From Capra hircus (lineage: Eukaryota > Chordata > Mammalia > Artiodactyla > Bovidae): a DNA stretch of 64,000 nucleotides. The notes beneath the pieces were generated by a model. The model saw nothing but the letters and a program-made list of their open reading frames with translations. It did not search any database and was not told the origin of the DNA. Positions within the stretch are counted from its first letter, which is position 1; each line of letters opens with the position of its first letter. The position numbers and the translations under genes were made by a program. The stretch is from contig NW_017189517.1 of NCBI RefSeq assembly GCF_001704415.2, forward strand, positions 11,233,167-11,297,166. The letters are read 5' to 3'. Positions 1 through 11,823 of the stretch are shown here, piece after piece.

Positions 1-1511
1 CTCCTTGCAGTCCAAGGGACTCTGAAGAGTCTTCTCCAACACCACAGTTCAAAAGCATCAGTTCTTTGGCGCTCAGTCTTCTTTATGGTCCAACACTCAT
101 ATCCATACATGACTACCGCAAAAACCATGGCTTTGACTAGACGGACCTTTGTTGGCAAAGTAATGTCTCTGCTTTTTAATACGCTGTCTAGCTTTTGTCA
201 TAGCTTTTCTTCCAAGGAGCAAGCGTCTTTTAATTTCATGGCTGCAGTCACCATCTGCAGTGATTTGGGAGCCCAAGAAAATAAAGTGTGTCATTGTTTC
301 CATTGTTTCCCCATCTGTTTGCCATGAAATGATGGGTCTGGATGCCATGATCTTCATTTTTTGAAAGTCGAGTTTTAAGTCAGCTTTTTACTCTCCTCTC
401 AGCTTCGTCAAGAGGCTCTTCAGTGCCTCTTGCTTCCTGCCATAAGGGTGGTGTTATCTGCATATCTGAGGTTACTGATATTTCTCCCGGCGATCTCAAT
501 TCCAGCTTGTACTTCCTCCAGTCCAGCATTTCTCATGATGTACTCTGCATATAAGTTAAATAAGCATGGTGACAATATACAGCCTTGACGTATTCCATTC
601 CCAATTTGGAACCAGTCCATTATTTCATATCTGGTTCTAACTGTTGCTTCTTGACCTGCATAAAGGTTTCTCAGGAGGCAGGTCAGGTGGTCTGTTATTC
701 CCATCTCTTTCAGAATTTTCCAGTTTGTTGTGATCCACAGAGTCACTTTTGTGTACTCAATGAAGCAGAAGTAGATGTTTTTCTGGAATTCTCTTGCTTT
801 TTCTGTGATCCAGTGGATGTTGGAAATTTGATCTCTGGTTCCTCTGCCTTTTCTAAATCCAGCTTGAACGTTTGGAATTTCTTGGTTCACATACTGTTGA
901 AGCCTAGCTTGGAGAGTTTTGAGCATTACTTTGCTAGCATGTGAAATGAGTGCAATTGTGCAGTAGTTTGAACATTGTTTGGCATTGCCCTTCTTTGGGA
1001 TTAGAATGAAAACTGATCTTTTCCCATCCTGTGGCTCCTGCTGAATTATCCAGATTTGCTGGCATATTGAGTGCAGCACTTTGACAGCATCATCTTTTAG
1101 GATTTGAAATAGCTCGGCTGGAATTCCATCACCTCCACTAGCTTTGTCACTTGACTTCACATTCCAGGATGTCTGGCTCTAGATGAGTGATCACACCATC
1201 GTGGTTATTTGGGTCATGAGGATCTTTTTTGTATAGTTCTTCTGTGTATTCTTATCGTCTCTTCTTAATATCTTCTGCTTCTGTTAGGGCCATACCATTT
1301 CTGTCCTTTATTGTGCCCATCTTTGCATGAAATATTCCCTTGGTTTCTCTGATTTTCTTGAAGAGATCTCTAGTTTTTCCCATTCTGTTGTTTTCCTCTA
1401 TTTCTTTGCATTGATCACTGAGGAAGGCTTTCTTATCTCTCCTTGCTATTCTTTGGAACTCTGCATTCAGATGGGTATATCCTTCCTTTTCTTCTTTGTC
1501 TTTCACTTCAA
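1..1511 (-). mobile_element. BovB (RTE) LINE, left end cut by window
   Basis: An RTE-clade non-LTR retrotransposon copy read on the minus strand. It matches the other BovB copies here almost base for base, for example the stretch at 60700-61500. By alignment with the copy at 60388, about 310 bases of its 3' end lie left of the window. It runs from the reverse-transcriptase C-terminus through the RT domain into the linker upstream of RT, and resemblance stops near 1511, so it is heavily 5'-truncated. A deletion of about 25 bases near 1149 joins sequence on either side of where other copies read ttgttcgtag. Family assignment is firm; the 5' edge is good to about 10 bases. Confidence 0.95.
420..1160 (-). 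pseudogene. BovB reverse transcriptase fragment, catalytically broken
   Basis: This 246-residue open frame is part of the BovB RT. Visible landmarks are SGGDGIPAELFQ near the start, GFRKGRGTRDQ in the middle and GCILSPCLF before the catalytic box. It is dead in two places. The motif-A segment that reads KAFD in sister copies is scrambled by two compensating indels (it reads EYTKVTLWITTN) and has lost the catalytic aspartate. The YADD box reads YADN. The open frame survives by chance of compensating indels, not selection. The start shown is only the first in-frame Met. Confidence 0.9.
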
Positions 1512-1549
1512 CTAAAAGTTGTCTTTTAGAGTCAGGCATTGTGCTCTGT

Positions 1550-1645
1550 ACTTATTTATGTTATCTCTAATTCTCATAACATTCTTCAAAGCAGATAGTC
1601 TTAAGTCCATTTTACATAAGAGGAAACCAGCTCAAATAAGTTACA
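1550..1645 (-). repeat. MIR SINE fragment
   Basis: Reverse-strand MIR core: an atctctaattctcataacattctt-like segment is followed by ccattttacataagaggaaacc and a degraded caaataagttac. This matches the order of the MIR core read backwards (ordered T-rich start, ttttacagatgaggaaac, aagtaacttgc). It abuts the 5' end of the BovB. Very old and diverged. Confidence 0.6.
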
Positions 1646-4600
1646 TGTGTTTGTATTTTTCCATTCAGTCTCCTACCATCAACTGAAACTCAGCAGGTCC
1701 AAAAGAGAATTCCTTCTCTGGCTCCAAACTCCTGACTTTAAGGCAGTGCCACTCTCCCGCTTTCTGTTATATCCCTTGCAGGCTGAGAGAGTTGAAAATC
1801 AGACAGGTATTTGCTTTGAAATATTGCCCTCCCTCTCCAATAAAACAGCACCCTCAAAATCCCCCAAGTCCAAATTATTATAGCTTCATATCTTGAAAAT
1901 TAAAGTTTAGGCTATCCTACAGATGAGCAGTTCCCAACTATTAGGAAAGCTAAGTCTCATAACTTTCCAATACTGCATGTTCTGGGCTGCCTAGAGTTAA
2001 ACTTAATTCTCAGCCCCAGCTGTGTTTTCTTCAGTCCTCAAGATACACCTCCCAAGTAGGTCCCTCCCATAGGTGGGGCTAGCCTGGCCTCTGCGCACTT
2101 CCCAGTGTACCAGCAGTAATCCCACCCCTTTCTTCTCTCTTGGACTGGAAAGCCTACTGGAATGTGAATGATTTAGTGATGGTATTTCTGTAGTATAGGA
2201 ACAGCTTTCAATGTACTATTTTTTAAAAAGAAAATTACTTACAAATGTTGGTAGTTCAATATTAGTAACAGCTGATGCAAAACATATTCACAGCTGATCT
2301 GCACATACCAATGTGTTGAGACCATGAGTTTGAAAACACACAGATTACCAAGGAAGACCCAAATGCCCATTGGTGAGGACTAGTTTTCTTCTGCATGTGG
2401 TGTATTTGCCTAATACTACAACATTTTAAACTTGATATTACTTAAGAATCAGAGAAGTGTGAAACTCCACATCGTTCTGAAGTCCACTAATAGGATCACC
2501 AGGTGACAAGACCTTATTGCAGATTCTTTATGTGCAGATTCTTTACTTGGGCTGTTTTTACTAACTAGTACAGCTCCTATCTCTGTGACCATTTCATTTA
2601 AAAACAGAAATCTGCCATAGCTGCTATCACTTTTTTATGGAAGCAGTACAGAAGGTTAAAAGTTCACTTATATTTTGTTCTTATGAAGTCAGGCTAAAGG
2701 AAAGCATAGACCCACTGAGAAATTTTGGTTATCTGTTCAGTACTTCAGTTTCTTCTGTTAGTAAGGAATGGGAGTCTGGAATTACAGTGGCATGACTCTT
2801 TAATCAGACTTGACCAGGATGGTAGTAACATGTATCAAAAGAGAAACATACTCAGATTAGCCTTTGGTGAATGGTCTTCTTAATAAGGAGCTTGGAGCAT
2901 ACCTTTTAAAAAATCTGAGAAGCTGGGTGTTTAATCACTGTCATGAAAAGAAGATAAAAAACTGATGGTGTTTTCCAGGATTGTAATGTATATCTAGTTG
3001 AACAAACTAGCGACTAGTGGTGTCTAACATGTACTTGAGGTTCAATGAACACTTGTGGAATGAATTTGTTATTTTAGCAAAAAGAAGATTAAAATGTTCT
3101 GAGTTATTATGACATTCCCTGGGGTCGTTAGCATAAATTAAAGTTTGATAGGAGTAAAATTTACTTTGAAAAAAATCACTGAAATACTTAGGTTGTAAGA
3201 AAAGCTTTATCCTAGGATGTAAAATATCAGTGATATCTCACCAGGCTACTTTTTCCTTCTTGGACTGTAGGGTGCTTTTCATCTTTGACTTAACATATGC
3301 TATTTAGGCCAAGGGCAGTGGAGAGGTGATGAAGTTGAGAGGATGGATCACTTGGAAGCATCAGTCCGTCTGGCCAGGGTCTACCATGGAGGACCTTGCA
3401 TCAGATTTACTTTTGGAGGGCTCAGTATATTCTCAGTCATCCTTGTAAATTTTTATGTTCTGTAAGCAAAGAGTTTGGCCTGATGGTTACAGTCTGACCA
3501 GCAACCAAGGTTACCTGTGGGGGTCATATGCTCTTCAGAGAAAAATTATTGAATAGAAGCCTAATTATAGCCAGTTTAGCTCACAAATGGGAAATCAGTT
3601 CAATTGAAAAATGGTAAGTGCCGACTGTGGGCCCAGATTGTGTGATGCCTTCTGTAGAAGTATGAGATGTGGTCCTTGACCCAGAGATGCTTAAAGGCAA
3701 GATAATTACAAATGAAATAGTAATAACAGTACCAGGCATCTGAGAATCATAGCTTGAGAAAGAACTATGAAGATCATTTAGCGCAAACTTGCCAGTTACA
3801 AGGAAGACAGGCTCAGATTAGGAATAGAATTTCCCAAGGTCTGCCAAATGATTGGTAGAAATCATAAATATATACTCAAATCTTTTAATTCTCAGGTACT
3901 TCTTTTATTCCATTATTTAGGTAGTTATATGGCATTTGGACACACTTGCTTTGATCAGTTCTTTTGATGCTGGGAACTTTTTGACAAGACCATTTTAACA
4001 TGGGTGGGGAGGGGGGACTTCTGCAAAAGCCTACAAAACAAACTAGTAAAATGTCCAGCTACTTCTTAAAAATTACCAAGTAATGTGCAAAACAGGCATC
4101 CTCACCCCATCCCTCAGCTTCACCTCATCCCTTAGCCTGGAGGGTGGAGATCAAGGATGAGGTAGGAGAGGTCAAAGATGGAATGGGTGTCATGGCTGGG
4201 GTAAAGCTCCAAAAAGGGATGAAGGATGGGGTGGAGGGTCAGGCACCATCTGGCAGGCAAAGCACACATTGCCAGGAGTCATGTGTTTCCCACACTTGCT
4301 CATCATTGAAAGGCCATTAATCATGCTGGGCACATTATCTGCTCATTCTCTGAGAATTCTTTTATTTCTTAAACAGTCTATTTCTTAAAATCTCTGATTC
4401 CAAACTTTTAAGGGACAGGAATGGGGTGAGGAGGGATATTTGGGTGACGATATAGTCCTATAGTCTCAGACTCGGGCTTCCCTGTTGCCTTAAGTCACTG
4501 TCTGTCAGTTCTCTCATTTTTATTCCATGTGAAATACTGTATGTTTCTGTTCTTTTAAAAATTGTAAACTTTGATAGGTTCTTTTGAAGGAATAGGACTG

Positions 4601-5225
4601 TGTAGGCTCTTTTGAGGTTCATCCTCTTTCAAAAGCTAATAAACCTAAATATACATCTAGTTTTTTTTAATAAAAAATGTATGAGTTTTTCACTTTGTCA
4701 ATGCAGTTTTTAATGCAAAATTATTTTTTTAATTGCCGCTCTAATGTAAAGAACCTAAAGGCATACAAGGACTGAATATTCAAGAATATTCATATAGGAA
4801 AGAGTAGAAAATGGAAGTTCCCCCGTAATCTGGGTAAGGATTGAGGAAAAAGTGTCAGGGAGGTAAATGATAAGCAGCCTCTAGTAGTCTGTTTTTTTCA
4901 TGGCTGCATCGTGCTGTCTGCATCCTAACAACTGTGCCAGAATGTCAAACATAAATACAGGATGTCTGGATTTTAGCAAAACATTCTGTAATATCTTGTG
5001 CATAAGATTGTGAAATTTGACTGCATAACCAGTAATTAGGCAAATTCACAGCTAGTTGAGCAACAGATTCAGCATCAACCTGGAGGAAGATGTTTTAGTG
5101 AAGGGCCGCAGGACTGTTTTGGCTCTGCCTGGGCATTCGTTCAAGCAACAAATACTGAGCACCTACTGTGTAAAAGGCAGCCTACTTAGTACTGTGAGGG
5201 GTATAAAGGTGTCCATACCATGGCC
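1646..5225. other. No gene recognised; unique AT-rich DNA
   Basis: About 3.6 kb with no coding frame of useful length and no young repeat. There are faint ancient-repeat traces: an L2/MIR-like tail near 2985-3070 (ttcaatgaacacttgtggaatgaa), a fragment at 3735-3900 with MIR-like fattening of ttcccaaggtctg, and another at 5145-5225 resembling the common ttattgagcacctactgtgt relic. Otherwise nothing is seen. Confidence 0.6.
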
Positions 5226-5760
5226 CCTACCTTAATAGAGCAAAGTCTTGATCACAATTGATCACAAAGACCGGCTTTTCACTTTGCAGATAACATAAAG
5301 CTGGGTGGCATAGTTTAATATATAGGATGACAGAATCCAGATTTAAAATGACCTCAGCTTGTAGGAACTCTAGGTCAAAACCTACAAGATGAAATTTAAC
5401 AGTGATAGATGTAAAGTCTTGAATTTAGGTTTAAAAAATTGCATATGTACAGGATATGAGAGATGTGACTTGGCAGCAGTTTATGTAAAAAGTTCTTGGG
5501 GATTTAGCTGATCACAAGTTTAATATGAGCCAACAATGTGGTGTAGCTTATTTTTTTTTTAAGCCAAACAATTTTAGGCTGTATTAGAAGCATGTGTGCT
5601 GATCAGACCACATCTGGAGTATTATGTTCAAGTATAGTCACCACATTTTACGAACATTGACAAAGTTGAGTATATCCAGAAGACAGTGACCAGGATGGGT
5701 CTGAAAATCCTATCACATGAGAAATGGTTGAAAGAAAAACCTGAGGGTGGGGGTGGAGTG
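5226..5760 (+). mobile_element. Ancient L3/CR1 LINE 3' region
   Basis: A diverged CR1-clade (mammalian L3) LINE read forward. Landmarks in order are cttggggatttagctgatcacaag, atatgagccaacaatgtggtg, cagaccacatctggagtatt, a ccacattttacgaacattgacaaa segment, and ccagaagacagtgaccaggatgg followed by atcacatgagaaatggttgaa. These are the typical L3 3'-ORF2 phrases in the right order. No open frame survives. This predates the eutherian radiation and is inactive. Edges are approximate. Confidence 0.8.
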
Positions 5761-6231
5761 TCAGCTTTTGCTTTAAGCCTCAGCTTAGACCCTTCAAGTC
5801 TTGGTTAGGTTTCATGGCTCTGTACTTCCACATTCCTCTGAACAGCCCTCTTGCCTTCTGCACTAGACTAGAGTTTTGTTAGACCAGGATTCAGTCTTTG
5901 TTCACTGTGACGTCAGTTAGTCCAGCACTGTGTTTGATAACGAGGTCTGTCCCCAGCAATGCTTACAGAATGATGGAGTGAAATTTCCAAGTGTGACACC
6001 TTATGTACAGCTGGGGGAAAACGGATAAAGAACTATAATGACTGGCATCTATAGTCATTAAAGAACAGAAAAGAAATGTCAAAGTTCCTAAAAGTTTTTG
6101 AATGATTCTCCTTTAGTCATTTTCTTTTGCCTTCTGCTAGAATCTAATACTAGATTTGCATGTCTGTTTTAACAGAAACCCTAAAAATGCATTCTCTCCA
6201 AAAGGAGCATTTTCAAAACTAAGTTAAAGTT
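5761..6231. other. No gene or clear repeat
   Basis: About 470 bases between the L3 and L1 relics. I see no coding frame, TSD-flanked insertion or simple repeat here. Confidence 0.5.
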
Positions 6232-6910
6232 CAGGGACTAGTATCAAGGAGATGCAAATGAAAACAATGAGATATCATTTTTTCACTTGCAGATTAGGGA
6301 AAGAATCCATGGTGGTCTTTCCATGGCATTGGTTGAAAAGAGTCAGATATGACTGAGCAACTGAACAACAACAAGCGAAAGAGTGGATAAAAAATAATAT
6401 GCACTGCCAGTGAGGGTTTAGTTAAATGGACACACTCATGCATTTCTGGTACAACCCTTTTGGAACAGCAGTTTGGCAATTTGTATTATCAAGGGCCTGA
6501 AAATATGCATAGTTTGATCCAATAATTCTACTTCTGGGACTTTCTCCTATGAAAACCATCCTGAATACAGGAAAAAAAAGCCTTATGAACAGAGGTGTTT
6601 TCTGATAACAAAAATATTGGAAATAACAAAGTATTTAATAATAGAGAAGTGAATGGTTATATAAAATGTGATATGTCCCTTTGATATAAGGTTATAAAGC
6701 CATTAAAGTTTATAGTTTCCACAGGATATAAAGCTGTGCATATAATATGATACAAGTGCATGAAAATAAATAAACTTACAAGGAGAAAAATCCTGGAAAG
6801 TCTTACACTAAAATATCAAAAGTGGCTGTTGTTCAGTGAGATTATCAGACTGAAATTACTTTTGATTTGTCTTCTTTTTTGCATTTTCTAAATTTCTTTT
6901 TAAAAAAGCA
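6232..6910 (+). mobile_element. Old L1 (L1M-type) ORF2 end and 3' UTR
   Basis: Forward-strand ancient L1. It opens with ggagatgcaaatgaaaacaa and gagatatcatttttcact, characteristic of L1 ORF2 near its end. It continues with the degraded ggaacagcagtttggcaat and ccaataattctacttctggg phrases and finishes in an A/T-rich tail near 6905. Frames are fully broken. A short Bov-A piece interrupts it at about 6307-6375. The subfamily is not resolved. Confidence 0.75.
6307..6375 (+). mobile_element. Bov-A 3' fragment inside L1
   Basis: A 70-base SINE tail: an agagtcagatatgactgagc segment followed by aactgaacaacaacaa, the usual Bov-A/Bov-tA 3' end. It sits inside the old L1. Possible 8-base target duplications gaaagaat (6299-6306) and gaaagagt (6376-6383) flank it with one mismatch. 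Strongly 5'-truncated. Confidence 0.65.
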
Positions 6911-8078
6911 TTTTTATATCAAAGAGAATTTATGAGTCCTATAATATCTAGGAATAGATCCATAGAGTCTAGGCCTTCAGTCCTCCTGTATGTCACCAGT
7001 TATATCAAGGGCATTCAGAAACTGTGAGGAAAAAGCAAATCCAAACAACTTCCAAGCAAAATTGATTTTAATTCTAAATTTAATTAAAATTAATTTTAAT
7101 TCACTTTCATTCAAAGCACATAAATGTAAATATATACTTGGTACACTTGGATCAAGGATGTGTTAATGAACTTTACAAATAAAAGATGATACAATTCTTA
7201 CAAAGGAAATAATCAGCATCTCAGATTCTAAAGAGCCAGGTACCTTTTGTAAATGAACATGAAAAAGTGCCTTGTAGTAACAGGCACTTAATAAAGTCTT
7301 GAATGCCTGGCTCCTGGATGTGAGGAGGGAAGAATGAGAGATTGATTGCAAATGGATAAGATTGAATGGCTTGATGTGTACTGGAAGAATCTGGATATCA
7401 GGTATTATCTTGTTAAATCAAAATCTGTTCTAATGGATATTTATATATTGCTCAGATGTATGAAAGTTCAAGCTGTCAGACCTCTGTATACTGTAAAAAT
7501 GCATCCATTACAAGTAATTTGCACTAACCCATGACTCTAGACATTCAATTCAGTCCAATTTTCTTCTATCAAAATTACTAGTAGGTTTTCCAGAATCCGT
7601 TGTTTAATTTAACACATGGTTTACCTTCTACAAAGAAGATATGTTCATAGGCACGTTTGATGCAAACTTCATTGTGGGCTACATATCAATGCAGCCTGGC
7701 CCTGCCTCTTTCTCTAATGAGAGTCTTGGTCCTTGAGTCTCTTGCATTATCATTTTCCCCATTATTTCTACTTTAAAAAAAGGACCATGCAGACCTCAGA
7801 AAACAAAATGGTTCTAAATTTGGTCTATAATATTAGTGGTTGTGGGTAGCAGGGATCAGGATTCTATCAGAGGTAAATAACAGATCCAGTTTCATTGAGG
7901 ATGTTCAGAATGAAGACAGTCTAGATTTGAAGAGAAAATAGAGTTTTTATACATGTTCACATTTGATAATCCTGTTTTTTTGTGTCTTAGAGTTCTGCAT
8001 AGCATGTATATCTATTTCTGTGGAATTAATTTTCTTCTCTGTTTTCTTGTATATTGCATATTAAGGATAATGAAATAA
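6911..8078. other. No gene recognised
   Basis: AT-rich, non-repetitive by eye. It includes a run of short TTAATTTTAATT-like repeats at 7060-7105. The 62-residue frames here have no recognisable domain and no supporting signals. Confidence 0.5.
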
Positions 8079-8085
8079 GCAGATG

Positions 8086-8303
8086 GCTTCCCAGTTGGCT
8101 GTATGGGAAAGAACCCACCTGCCAGTGCAGGAGACTTGGGAGACGTGGGTTTGATCCCTGGGTCAGGAAGATCCTCTGGAGGAGGGCATGGCAACCCACT
8201 CCAGTATTCTTGCCTGGAGAATCCCATGGACAGAGGAGCCTGGAGAGCTATGGTCCATAGGGTCGCAAAGAATTGGACATGACTGAAGCGACTTAACACA
8301 CAC
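8086..8303 (+). mobile_element. Bov-tA SINE
   Basis: tRNA-Glu-derived ruminant SINE on the plus strand. The head ggcttcccagttggct is followed by the tRNA B-box region ggtttgatccctggg, then the Bov-A body with caacccactccagtattctt and atggacagaggagcctgg, and it ends in ttaacacacac. It ends exactly where a minus-strand BovB begins, so the two elements are joined 3' to 3'. The 7-mer gcagatg precedes it (8079-8085) and recurs after the BovB (9802-9808). Confidence 0.92.
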
Positions 8304-8866
8304 GTTCAGTTCAGTTCAGTCACTCAGTTGTGTCTGACTCTTTGCGACCCCATGAACCGCAGCACCCCAGGCCTCCCTATCTATCACCAACTCATGGAGT
8401 CTACCCAAACTCATGTCCATCGAGTCGGTGATGCCATCCAGCCATCTCATCCTCTGTCGTCCCCTTCTCCTCCTGCCCCCAATTCCTCCCAGCATCAGAA
8501 TCTTTTCCAATGAGTCAGCTCTTCTCATCAGGTGGCCAAAGTATTGGAGTTTCAGCTTCAACATCAGTCCTTCCAATGAACACCTAGGACTGATATCCTT
8601 TAGGATGGACTGGTTGGATCTCCTTGCAGTCCAAGGGACTCTCAAGAGTCTTCTCCAACACCACAGTTCAAAAGCATCAATTCTTCAGCTCTCAGCTTTT
8701 TTTATAGTCCAACTCTCACATCCATACATGACTACTGGAAAAAACCATAGCCTTGACTAGCCAGACCTTTGTTGACAAAGTAATGTCTCAGCTTTTTAAT
8801 ATTCTGTCTAGGTTGGTCATAACTTTCCTTCCAAGGAGTAAGCGTCTTTTAATTTCATGGCTGCAG

Positions 8867-9361
8867 TCACCATCTGCAGTGATTTTGGAGCCCCCCAAAA
8901 TAAAGTCTGACACTGTTTCCACTGTTTCCATCTATTTGCCATGAAGTGATGGGACCAGATGCCATGCTCTTAGTTTTCTGAATGTTGAGCTTTAAGCCAA
9001 CTTTTTCACTCTCCTCTTTCACTTTCATCAAGAGGCTCTTTAGTTCCTCTTCACTTTCTGCCGTAAGAGTGGTGTCATCTGCATATCTGAGGTTATAGAT
9101 ATTTCTCCCAGCAATCTTGATTCCAGCTTGTGCTTCTTCCAGCCCAGCATTTCTCATGATGTACTCTCCATAGAAGTTAAATAAGCAGGGTGACAATATA
9201 TAGCCTTCACGTACTCCTTTTCCTATTTGGAACCAGTCTGTTGTTCCCTGTCCAGTTCTAACTGTTGCTTCCTGACCTGCATATAGGTTTCTCAAGAGGC
9301 AGGTCAGGTGGTCTGGTATTCCCATCTCTTGAAGAATTTTCCACAGTTTATTGTGATCCAC
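8867..9361 (-). pseudogene. BovB RT fragment with intact YADD
   Basis: A 164-residue frame covering RT from just after motif A. DWFQIGKG is at about residues 42-49, a degraded GYILSPCLF at 53-61 (GCILSPCLF in sisters), and the catalytic YADD at residues 93-96. A single frameshift near 9304-9361 separates it from the upstream RT part in another frame. It is non-functional as a whole because the element is 5'-truncated and shifted. Confidence 0.85.
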
Positions 9362-9744
9362 ACAGTCAAAGGCTTTGGCATAGTCAATAAAACAGAAATA
9401 GATGTTTTTCTGGAACTCTCTTGCTTTTCCATGATCCAGTGGATGTTGGCAATTTGATCTCTGGTTCCTCTGCCTTTTCTAAAACCGGCTTGAACATCTG
9501 GAAGTTCATGGTTCACATATTGCTGAAGCCTGGCTTGGAGAATTTTGAGCATTACTTTACTAGCTTGTGAGATGAGTGCAACTGTGCGGTAGTTTGAGCA
9601 TTCTTTGGCATTGCCTTTCTTTGGGATTGGAATGAAAACTGACCTTTTCCAGTCCTGTGTCCACTGCTGAGTTTTCCACATTTGCTGGCATATTGAGGGC
9701 AGCACTTTCACAGCATCATCTTTCAGGATTTGAAATAGCTCCAC
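9304..9744 (-). pseudogene. BovB RT N-terminal fragment
   Basis: A 146-residue frame holding the upstream RT part, with ELFQILKDDAVKVLPSICQQ near its start, then FIPIPKKGNA, ALISQASKVMLKILQARLQQ and GFRKGRGTRDQIANIHWIM. It runs out of frame just where motif A should be and overlaps the downstream fragment by 58 bases in a different frame. It is the 5' half of one broken RT gene. Confidence 0.85.
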
Positions 9745-9801
9745 TGGAATTCCATCACCTCCACTGGCCTTGTTCGTAGAGATGCTTCCTAAGGCCTGCT
9801 T

Positions 9802-11599
9802 GCAGATGAATTTGATTACTTATTTCTTTTCCTTGCTTGTGTTTTGTTCTTTTTTCTCCATCTCTAGTGTTTTCCCTCCTCTTACTTAAAAATACTTTCT
9901 TCTTATTTTCTTGTATCCCCTTGTTTTCTGTCTCAGTGGGAAGCAAACTATTTTTCACAACTGGTCACTTCCTTTGGTTTTTTTAACCTCAAATCTCTGT
10001 TAAATGAAAATTTTCATTCAGCATTGAATTGACTTGTCTATAGAGCCCCAAAATAGAAAGTATTTAAGAATGGGTTTGATATGAATTTTCTTATAAGACA
10101 TCCTAGGTTGGTTGATACTGACAGGAGATTTTCCACTTGATAATCTGAAGCTGTGATCCCAGGAATGAGTATACTTAAATGGGGATCTGGATAACGAGAA
10201 AGAACGGTATGTACTTCAAAACTCCTTTCCCCTCAAGTGCAGTTAACTTTAGAGTCTTGTTTGTCTGGCAAGTGTTAATAATACCTAGATCATTTGCCTG
10301 CAGATGACTCCATTGGAACTGTAGGTCATTTTAGTGGGGGAAGAGGCGATGAGTCTTTGATCTCCATATAGATAGAGGATAATTCACAAAGAATTCTATT
10401 GGAGTGATTTATAGCAGAAACAGCACAATTTTATGAATGTTTTCCCCCAGGATGTCCAAAATATGTTGGCAAAACTAAGTGGAAGATGTGCTCTTTCCAT
10501 TGCTCCAACTTTCCTTTGAAATGGGCTTCTTGATTATATGATTTTTCAACCTCTGTTTTTTTTTTTAATAAAATGTTTTTAAGAATAAGTAAGTGCCTCC
10601 TGATAGTTAAACATGTGAAATATTGGTGCTTGGTGAGGACGGGGGAAAATTTATTTTGAAGGGAGCAGATGGTACCCCATGGGGTGAAGATGATGTGGTT
10701 AATTTGCTTTCTTTACCATGTGCATAAGGTCATGTACAAATGGCCGGAAAGCAAATGAAAGGTACCCTGGAGGCCATTTGCACTTGGATGTCAACTTTCT
10801 TTCAAGAAAGGCTATTTTCCTTTATTTTTGTTTTTATACAGATCTAGGCCCCAATGCTGGTTGTTAGTTTCTCTTTTTTTATTGCTGCTTATTTAGTGCT
10901 GCTTCATCAAGGGCTTAGGTTTCTCTTTGAAGTATCTGGGTCCTTCCTACCTCTAGAATGCAGCCTCTTAAGGCCTTTAGTGATAAACCAGATTTGAGCC
11001 ATTAGCCTAGCCAGCATATTTTGCCTAACTGCCTCCTGCCGTCTCGGCATCATTTAAGTCTGTGGGGGTAGATATGCCAGATTGATTACTGATGGGGGCG
11101 CATTCCCTCTTTGGTGGTTTTCTTAGGAACATCTTTCCTGCCTCTCTCTGGATAGCCAGAGACTATCCAGTTTCATTGCTCTTTCCCATGTCTGACTTCT
11201 CCGAGCACTAAATGCTGGTCTGACAGTAGTCTCACTGCATCATTTTATTATTCTCTAGTCCTTCCTTGTATTTTCTTTTCTGCTTCCCAATTAGTTTGCA
11301 ATGCTCTGCAAGGAGAAACCGTGTTTTACCGAATAATACCTTTATTAACAAGCTGTATGTGGTCCGGTGACACACCTTGATGTCAAACCATTTTTGGCCA
11401 AAGGAAGAAATGCTATAAGAAACACAGGGCTTCACGAAGTCAAAGAAAAAGTTATGTCAGATATATCAGAAAACACAAACTGGAGTTGATGAGAGTACTG
11501 ATGTTTACTTTCAGGTTACAGTATATTGAGTTTTTTTTTCTGAAGCCCTTCAGCTGTACTTCTATTCTGTCCTCTGAATTGTGTTAGGAATTTGTACTT
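9802..11599. other. No gene recognised
   Basis: About 1.8 kb of unique sequence with short homopolymers (T tract at 10556-10566) and no supported coding frame. I see no SINE or LINE here. Confidence 0.5.
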
Positions 11600-11612
11600 C
11601 AGTAACGACATG

Positions 11613-11823
11613 CATGCCTGCTCAGTCACTTCAGTCATGTCTGACTCTTTGAGAGCCTATGGACTGTAACCCGCCAGGTTCCTCTTTCCATGGGATTCTC
11701 CAGGCAAGAATACTGGAGTGAGTTGCCATGCCCTTCTCCATGGGATCTTCCTGACCCAGGGGTTAAACCCGTGTCTTCTGCATTGCAGGTGGATTCTTTA
11801 TCTGCTAAGCCATCAGGGCTGCC
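11613..11823 (-). mobile_element. Bov-tA SINE, first of a head-to-tail pair
   Basis: Minus-strand Bov-tA. The 3' tail reads cactcag-like then gtctgactcttt. The body contains attctccaggcaagaatactgg and the head reads as gcaggtggattcttt followed by taagccatcagggctgcc. The next Bov-tA follows with no spacer, in the same orientation. The pair as a whole is flanked by 13-base near-identical copies cagtaacgacatg (11600-11612) and cagtaatggcatg (12039-12051). Confidence 0.9.

Larger units (their letters stand above)
8304..9801 (-). mobile_element. BovB LINE, 5'-truncated
   Basis: Minus-strand BovB beginning with its terminal gttcagttcagttcag repeat and the cactcagttgtgtctgactc 3' end. It covers the RT C-terminal region and RT domain and stops at about 9801 after cctaaggcctgc. 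The 3' tail is the RTE-style short tandem repeat, not poly(A). It shares the flanking 7-mer gcagatg with the adjacent Bov-tA. Confidence 0.95.

Noticed and set aside
585..944. 119-residue plus-strand frame over the BovB
   Set aside because: Antisense shadow of the BovB RT; the same shadow frames appear over the other BovB copies.
420..1160. Functional reverse-transcriptase gene
   Set aside because: Motif A is lost and YADD is YADN; it is a decayed BovB copy.
8118..8165. tRNA-like A and B boxes in Bov-tA copies
   Set aside because: These are the tRNA-derived SINE heads, with no tRNA fold or CCA-proximal acceptor, so not tRNA genes.
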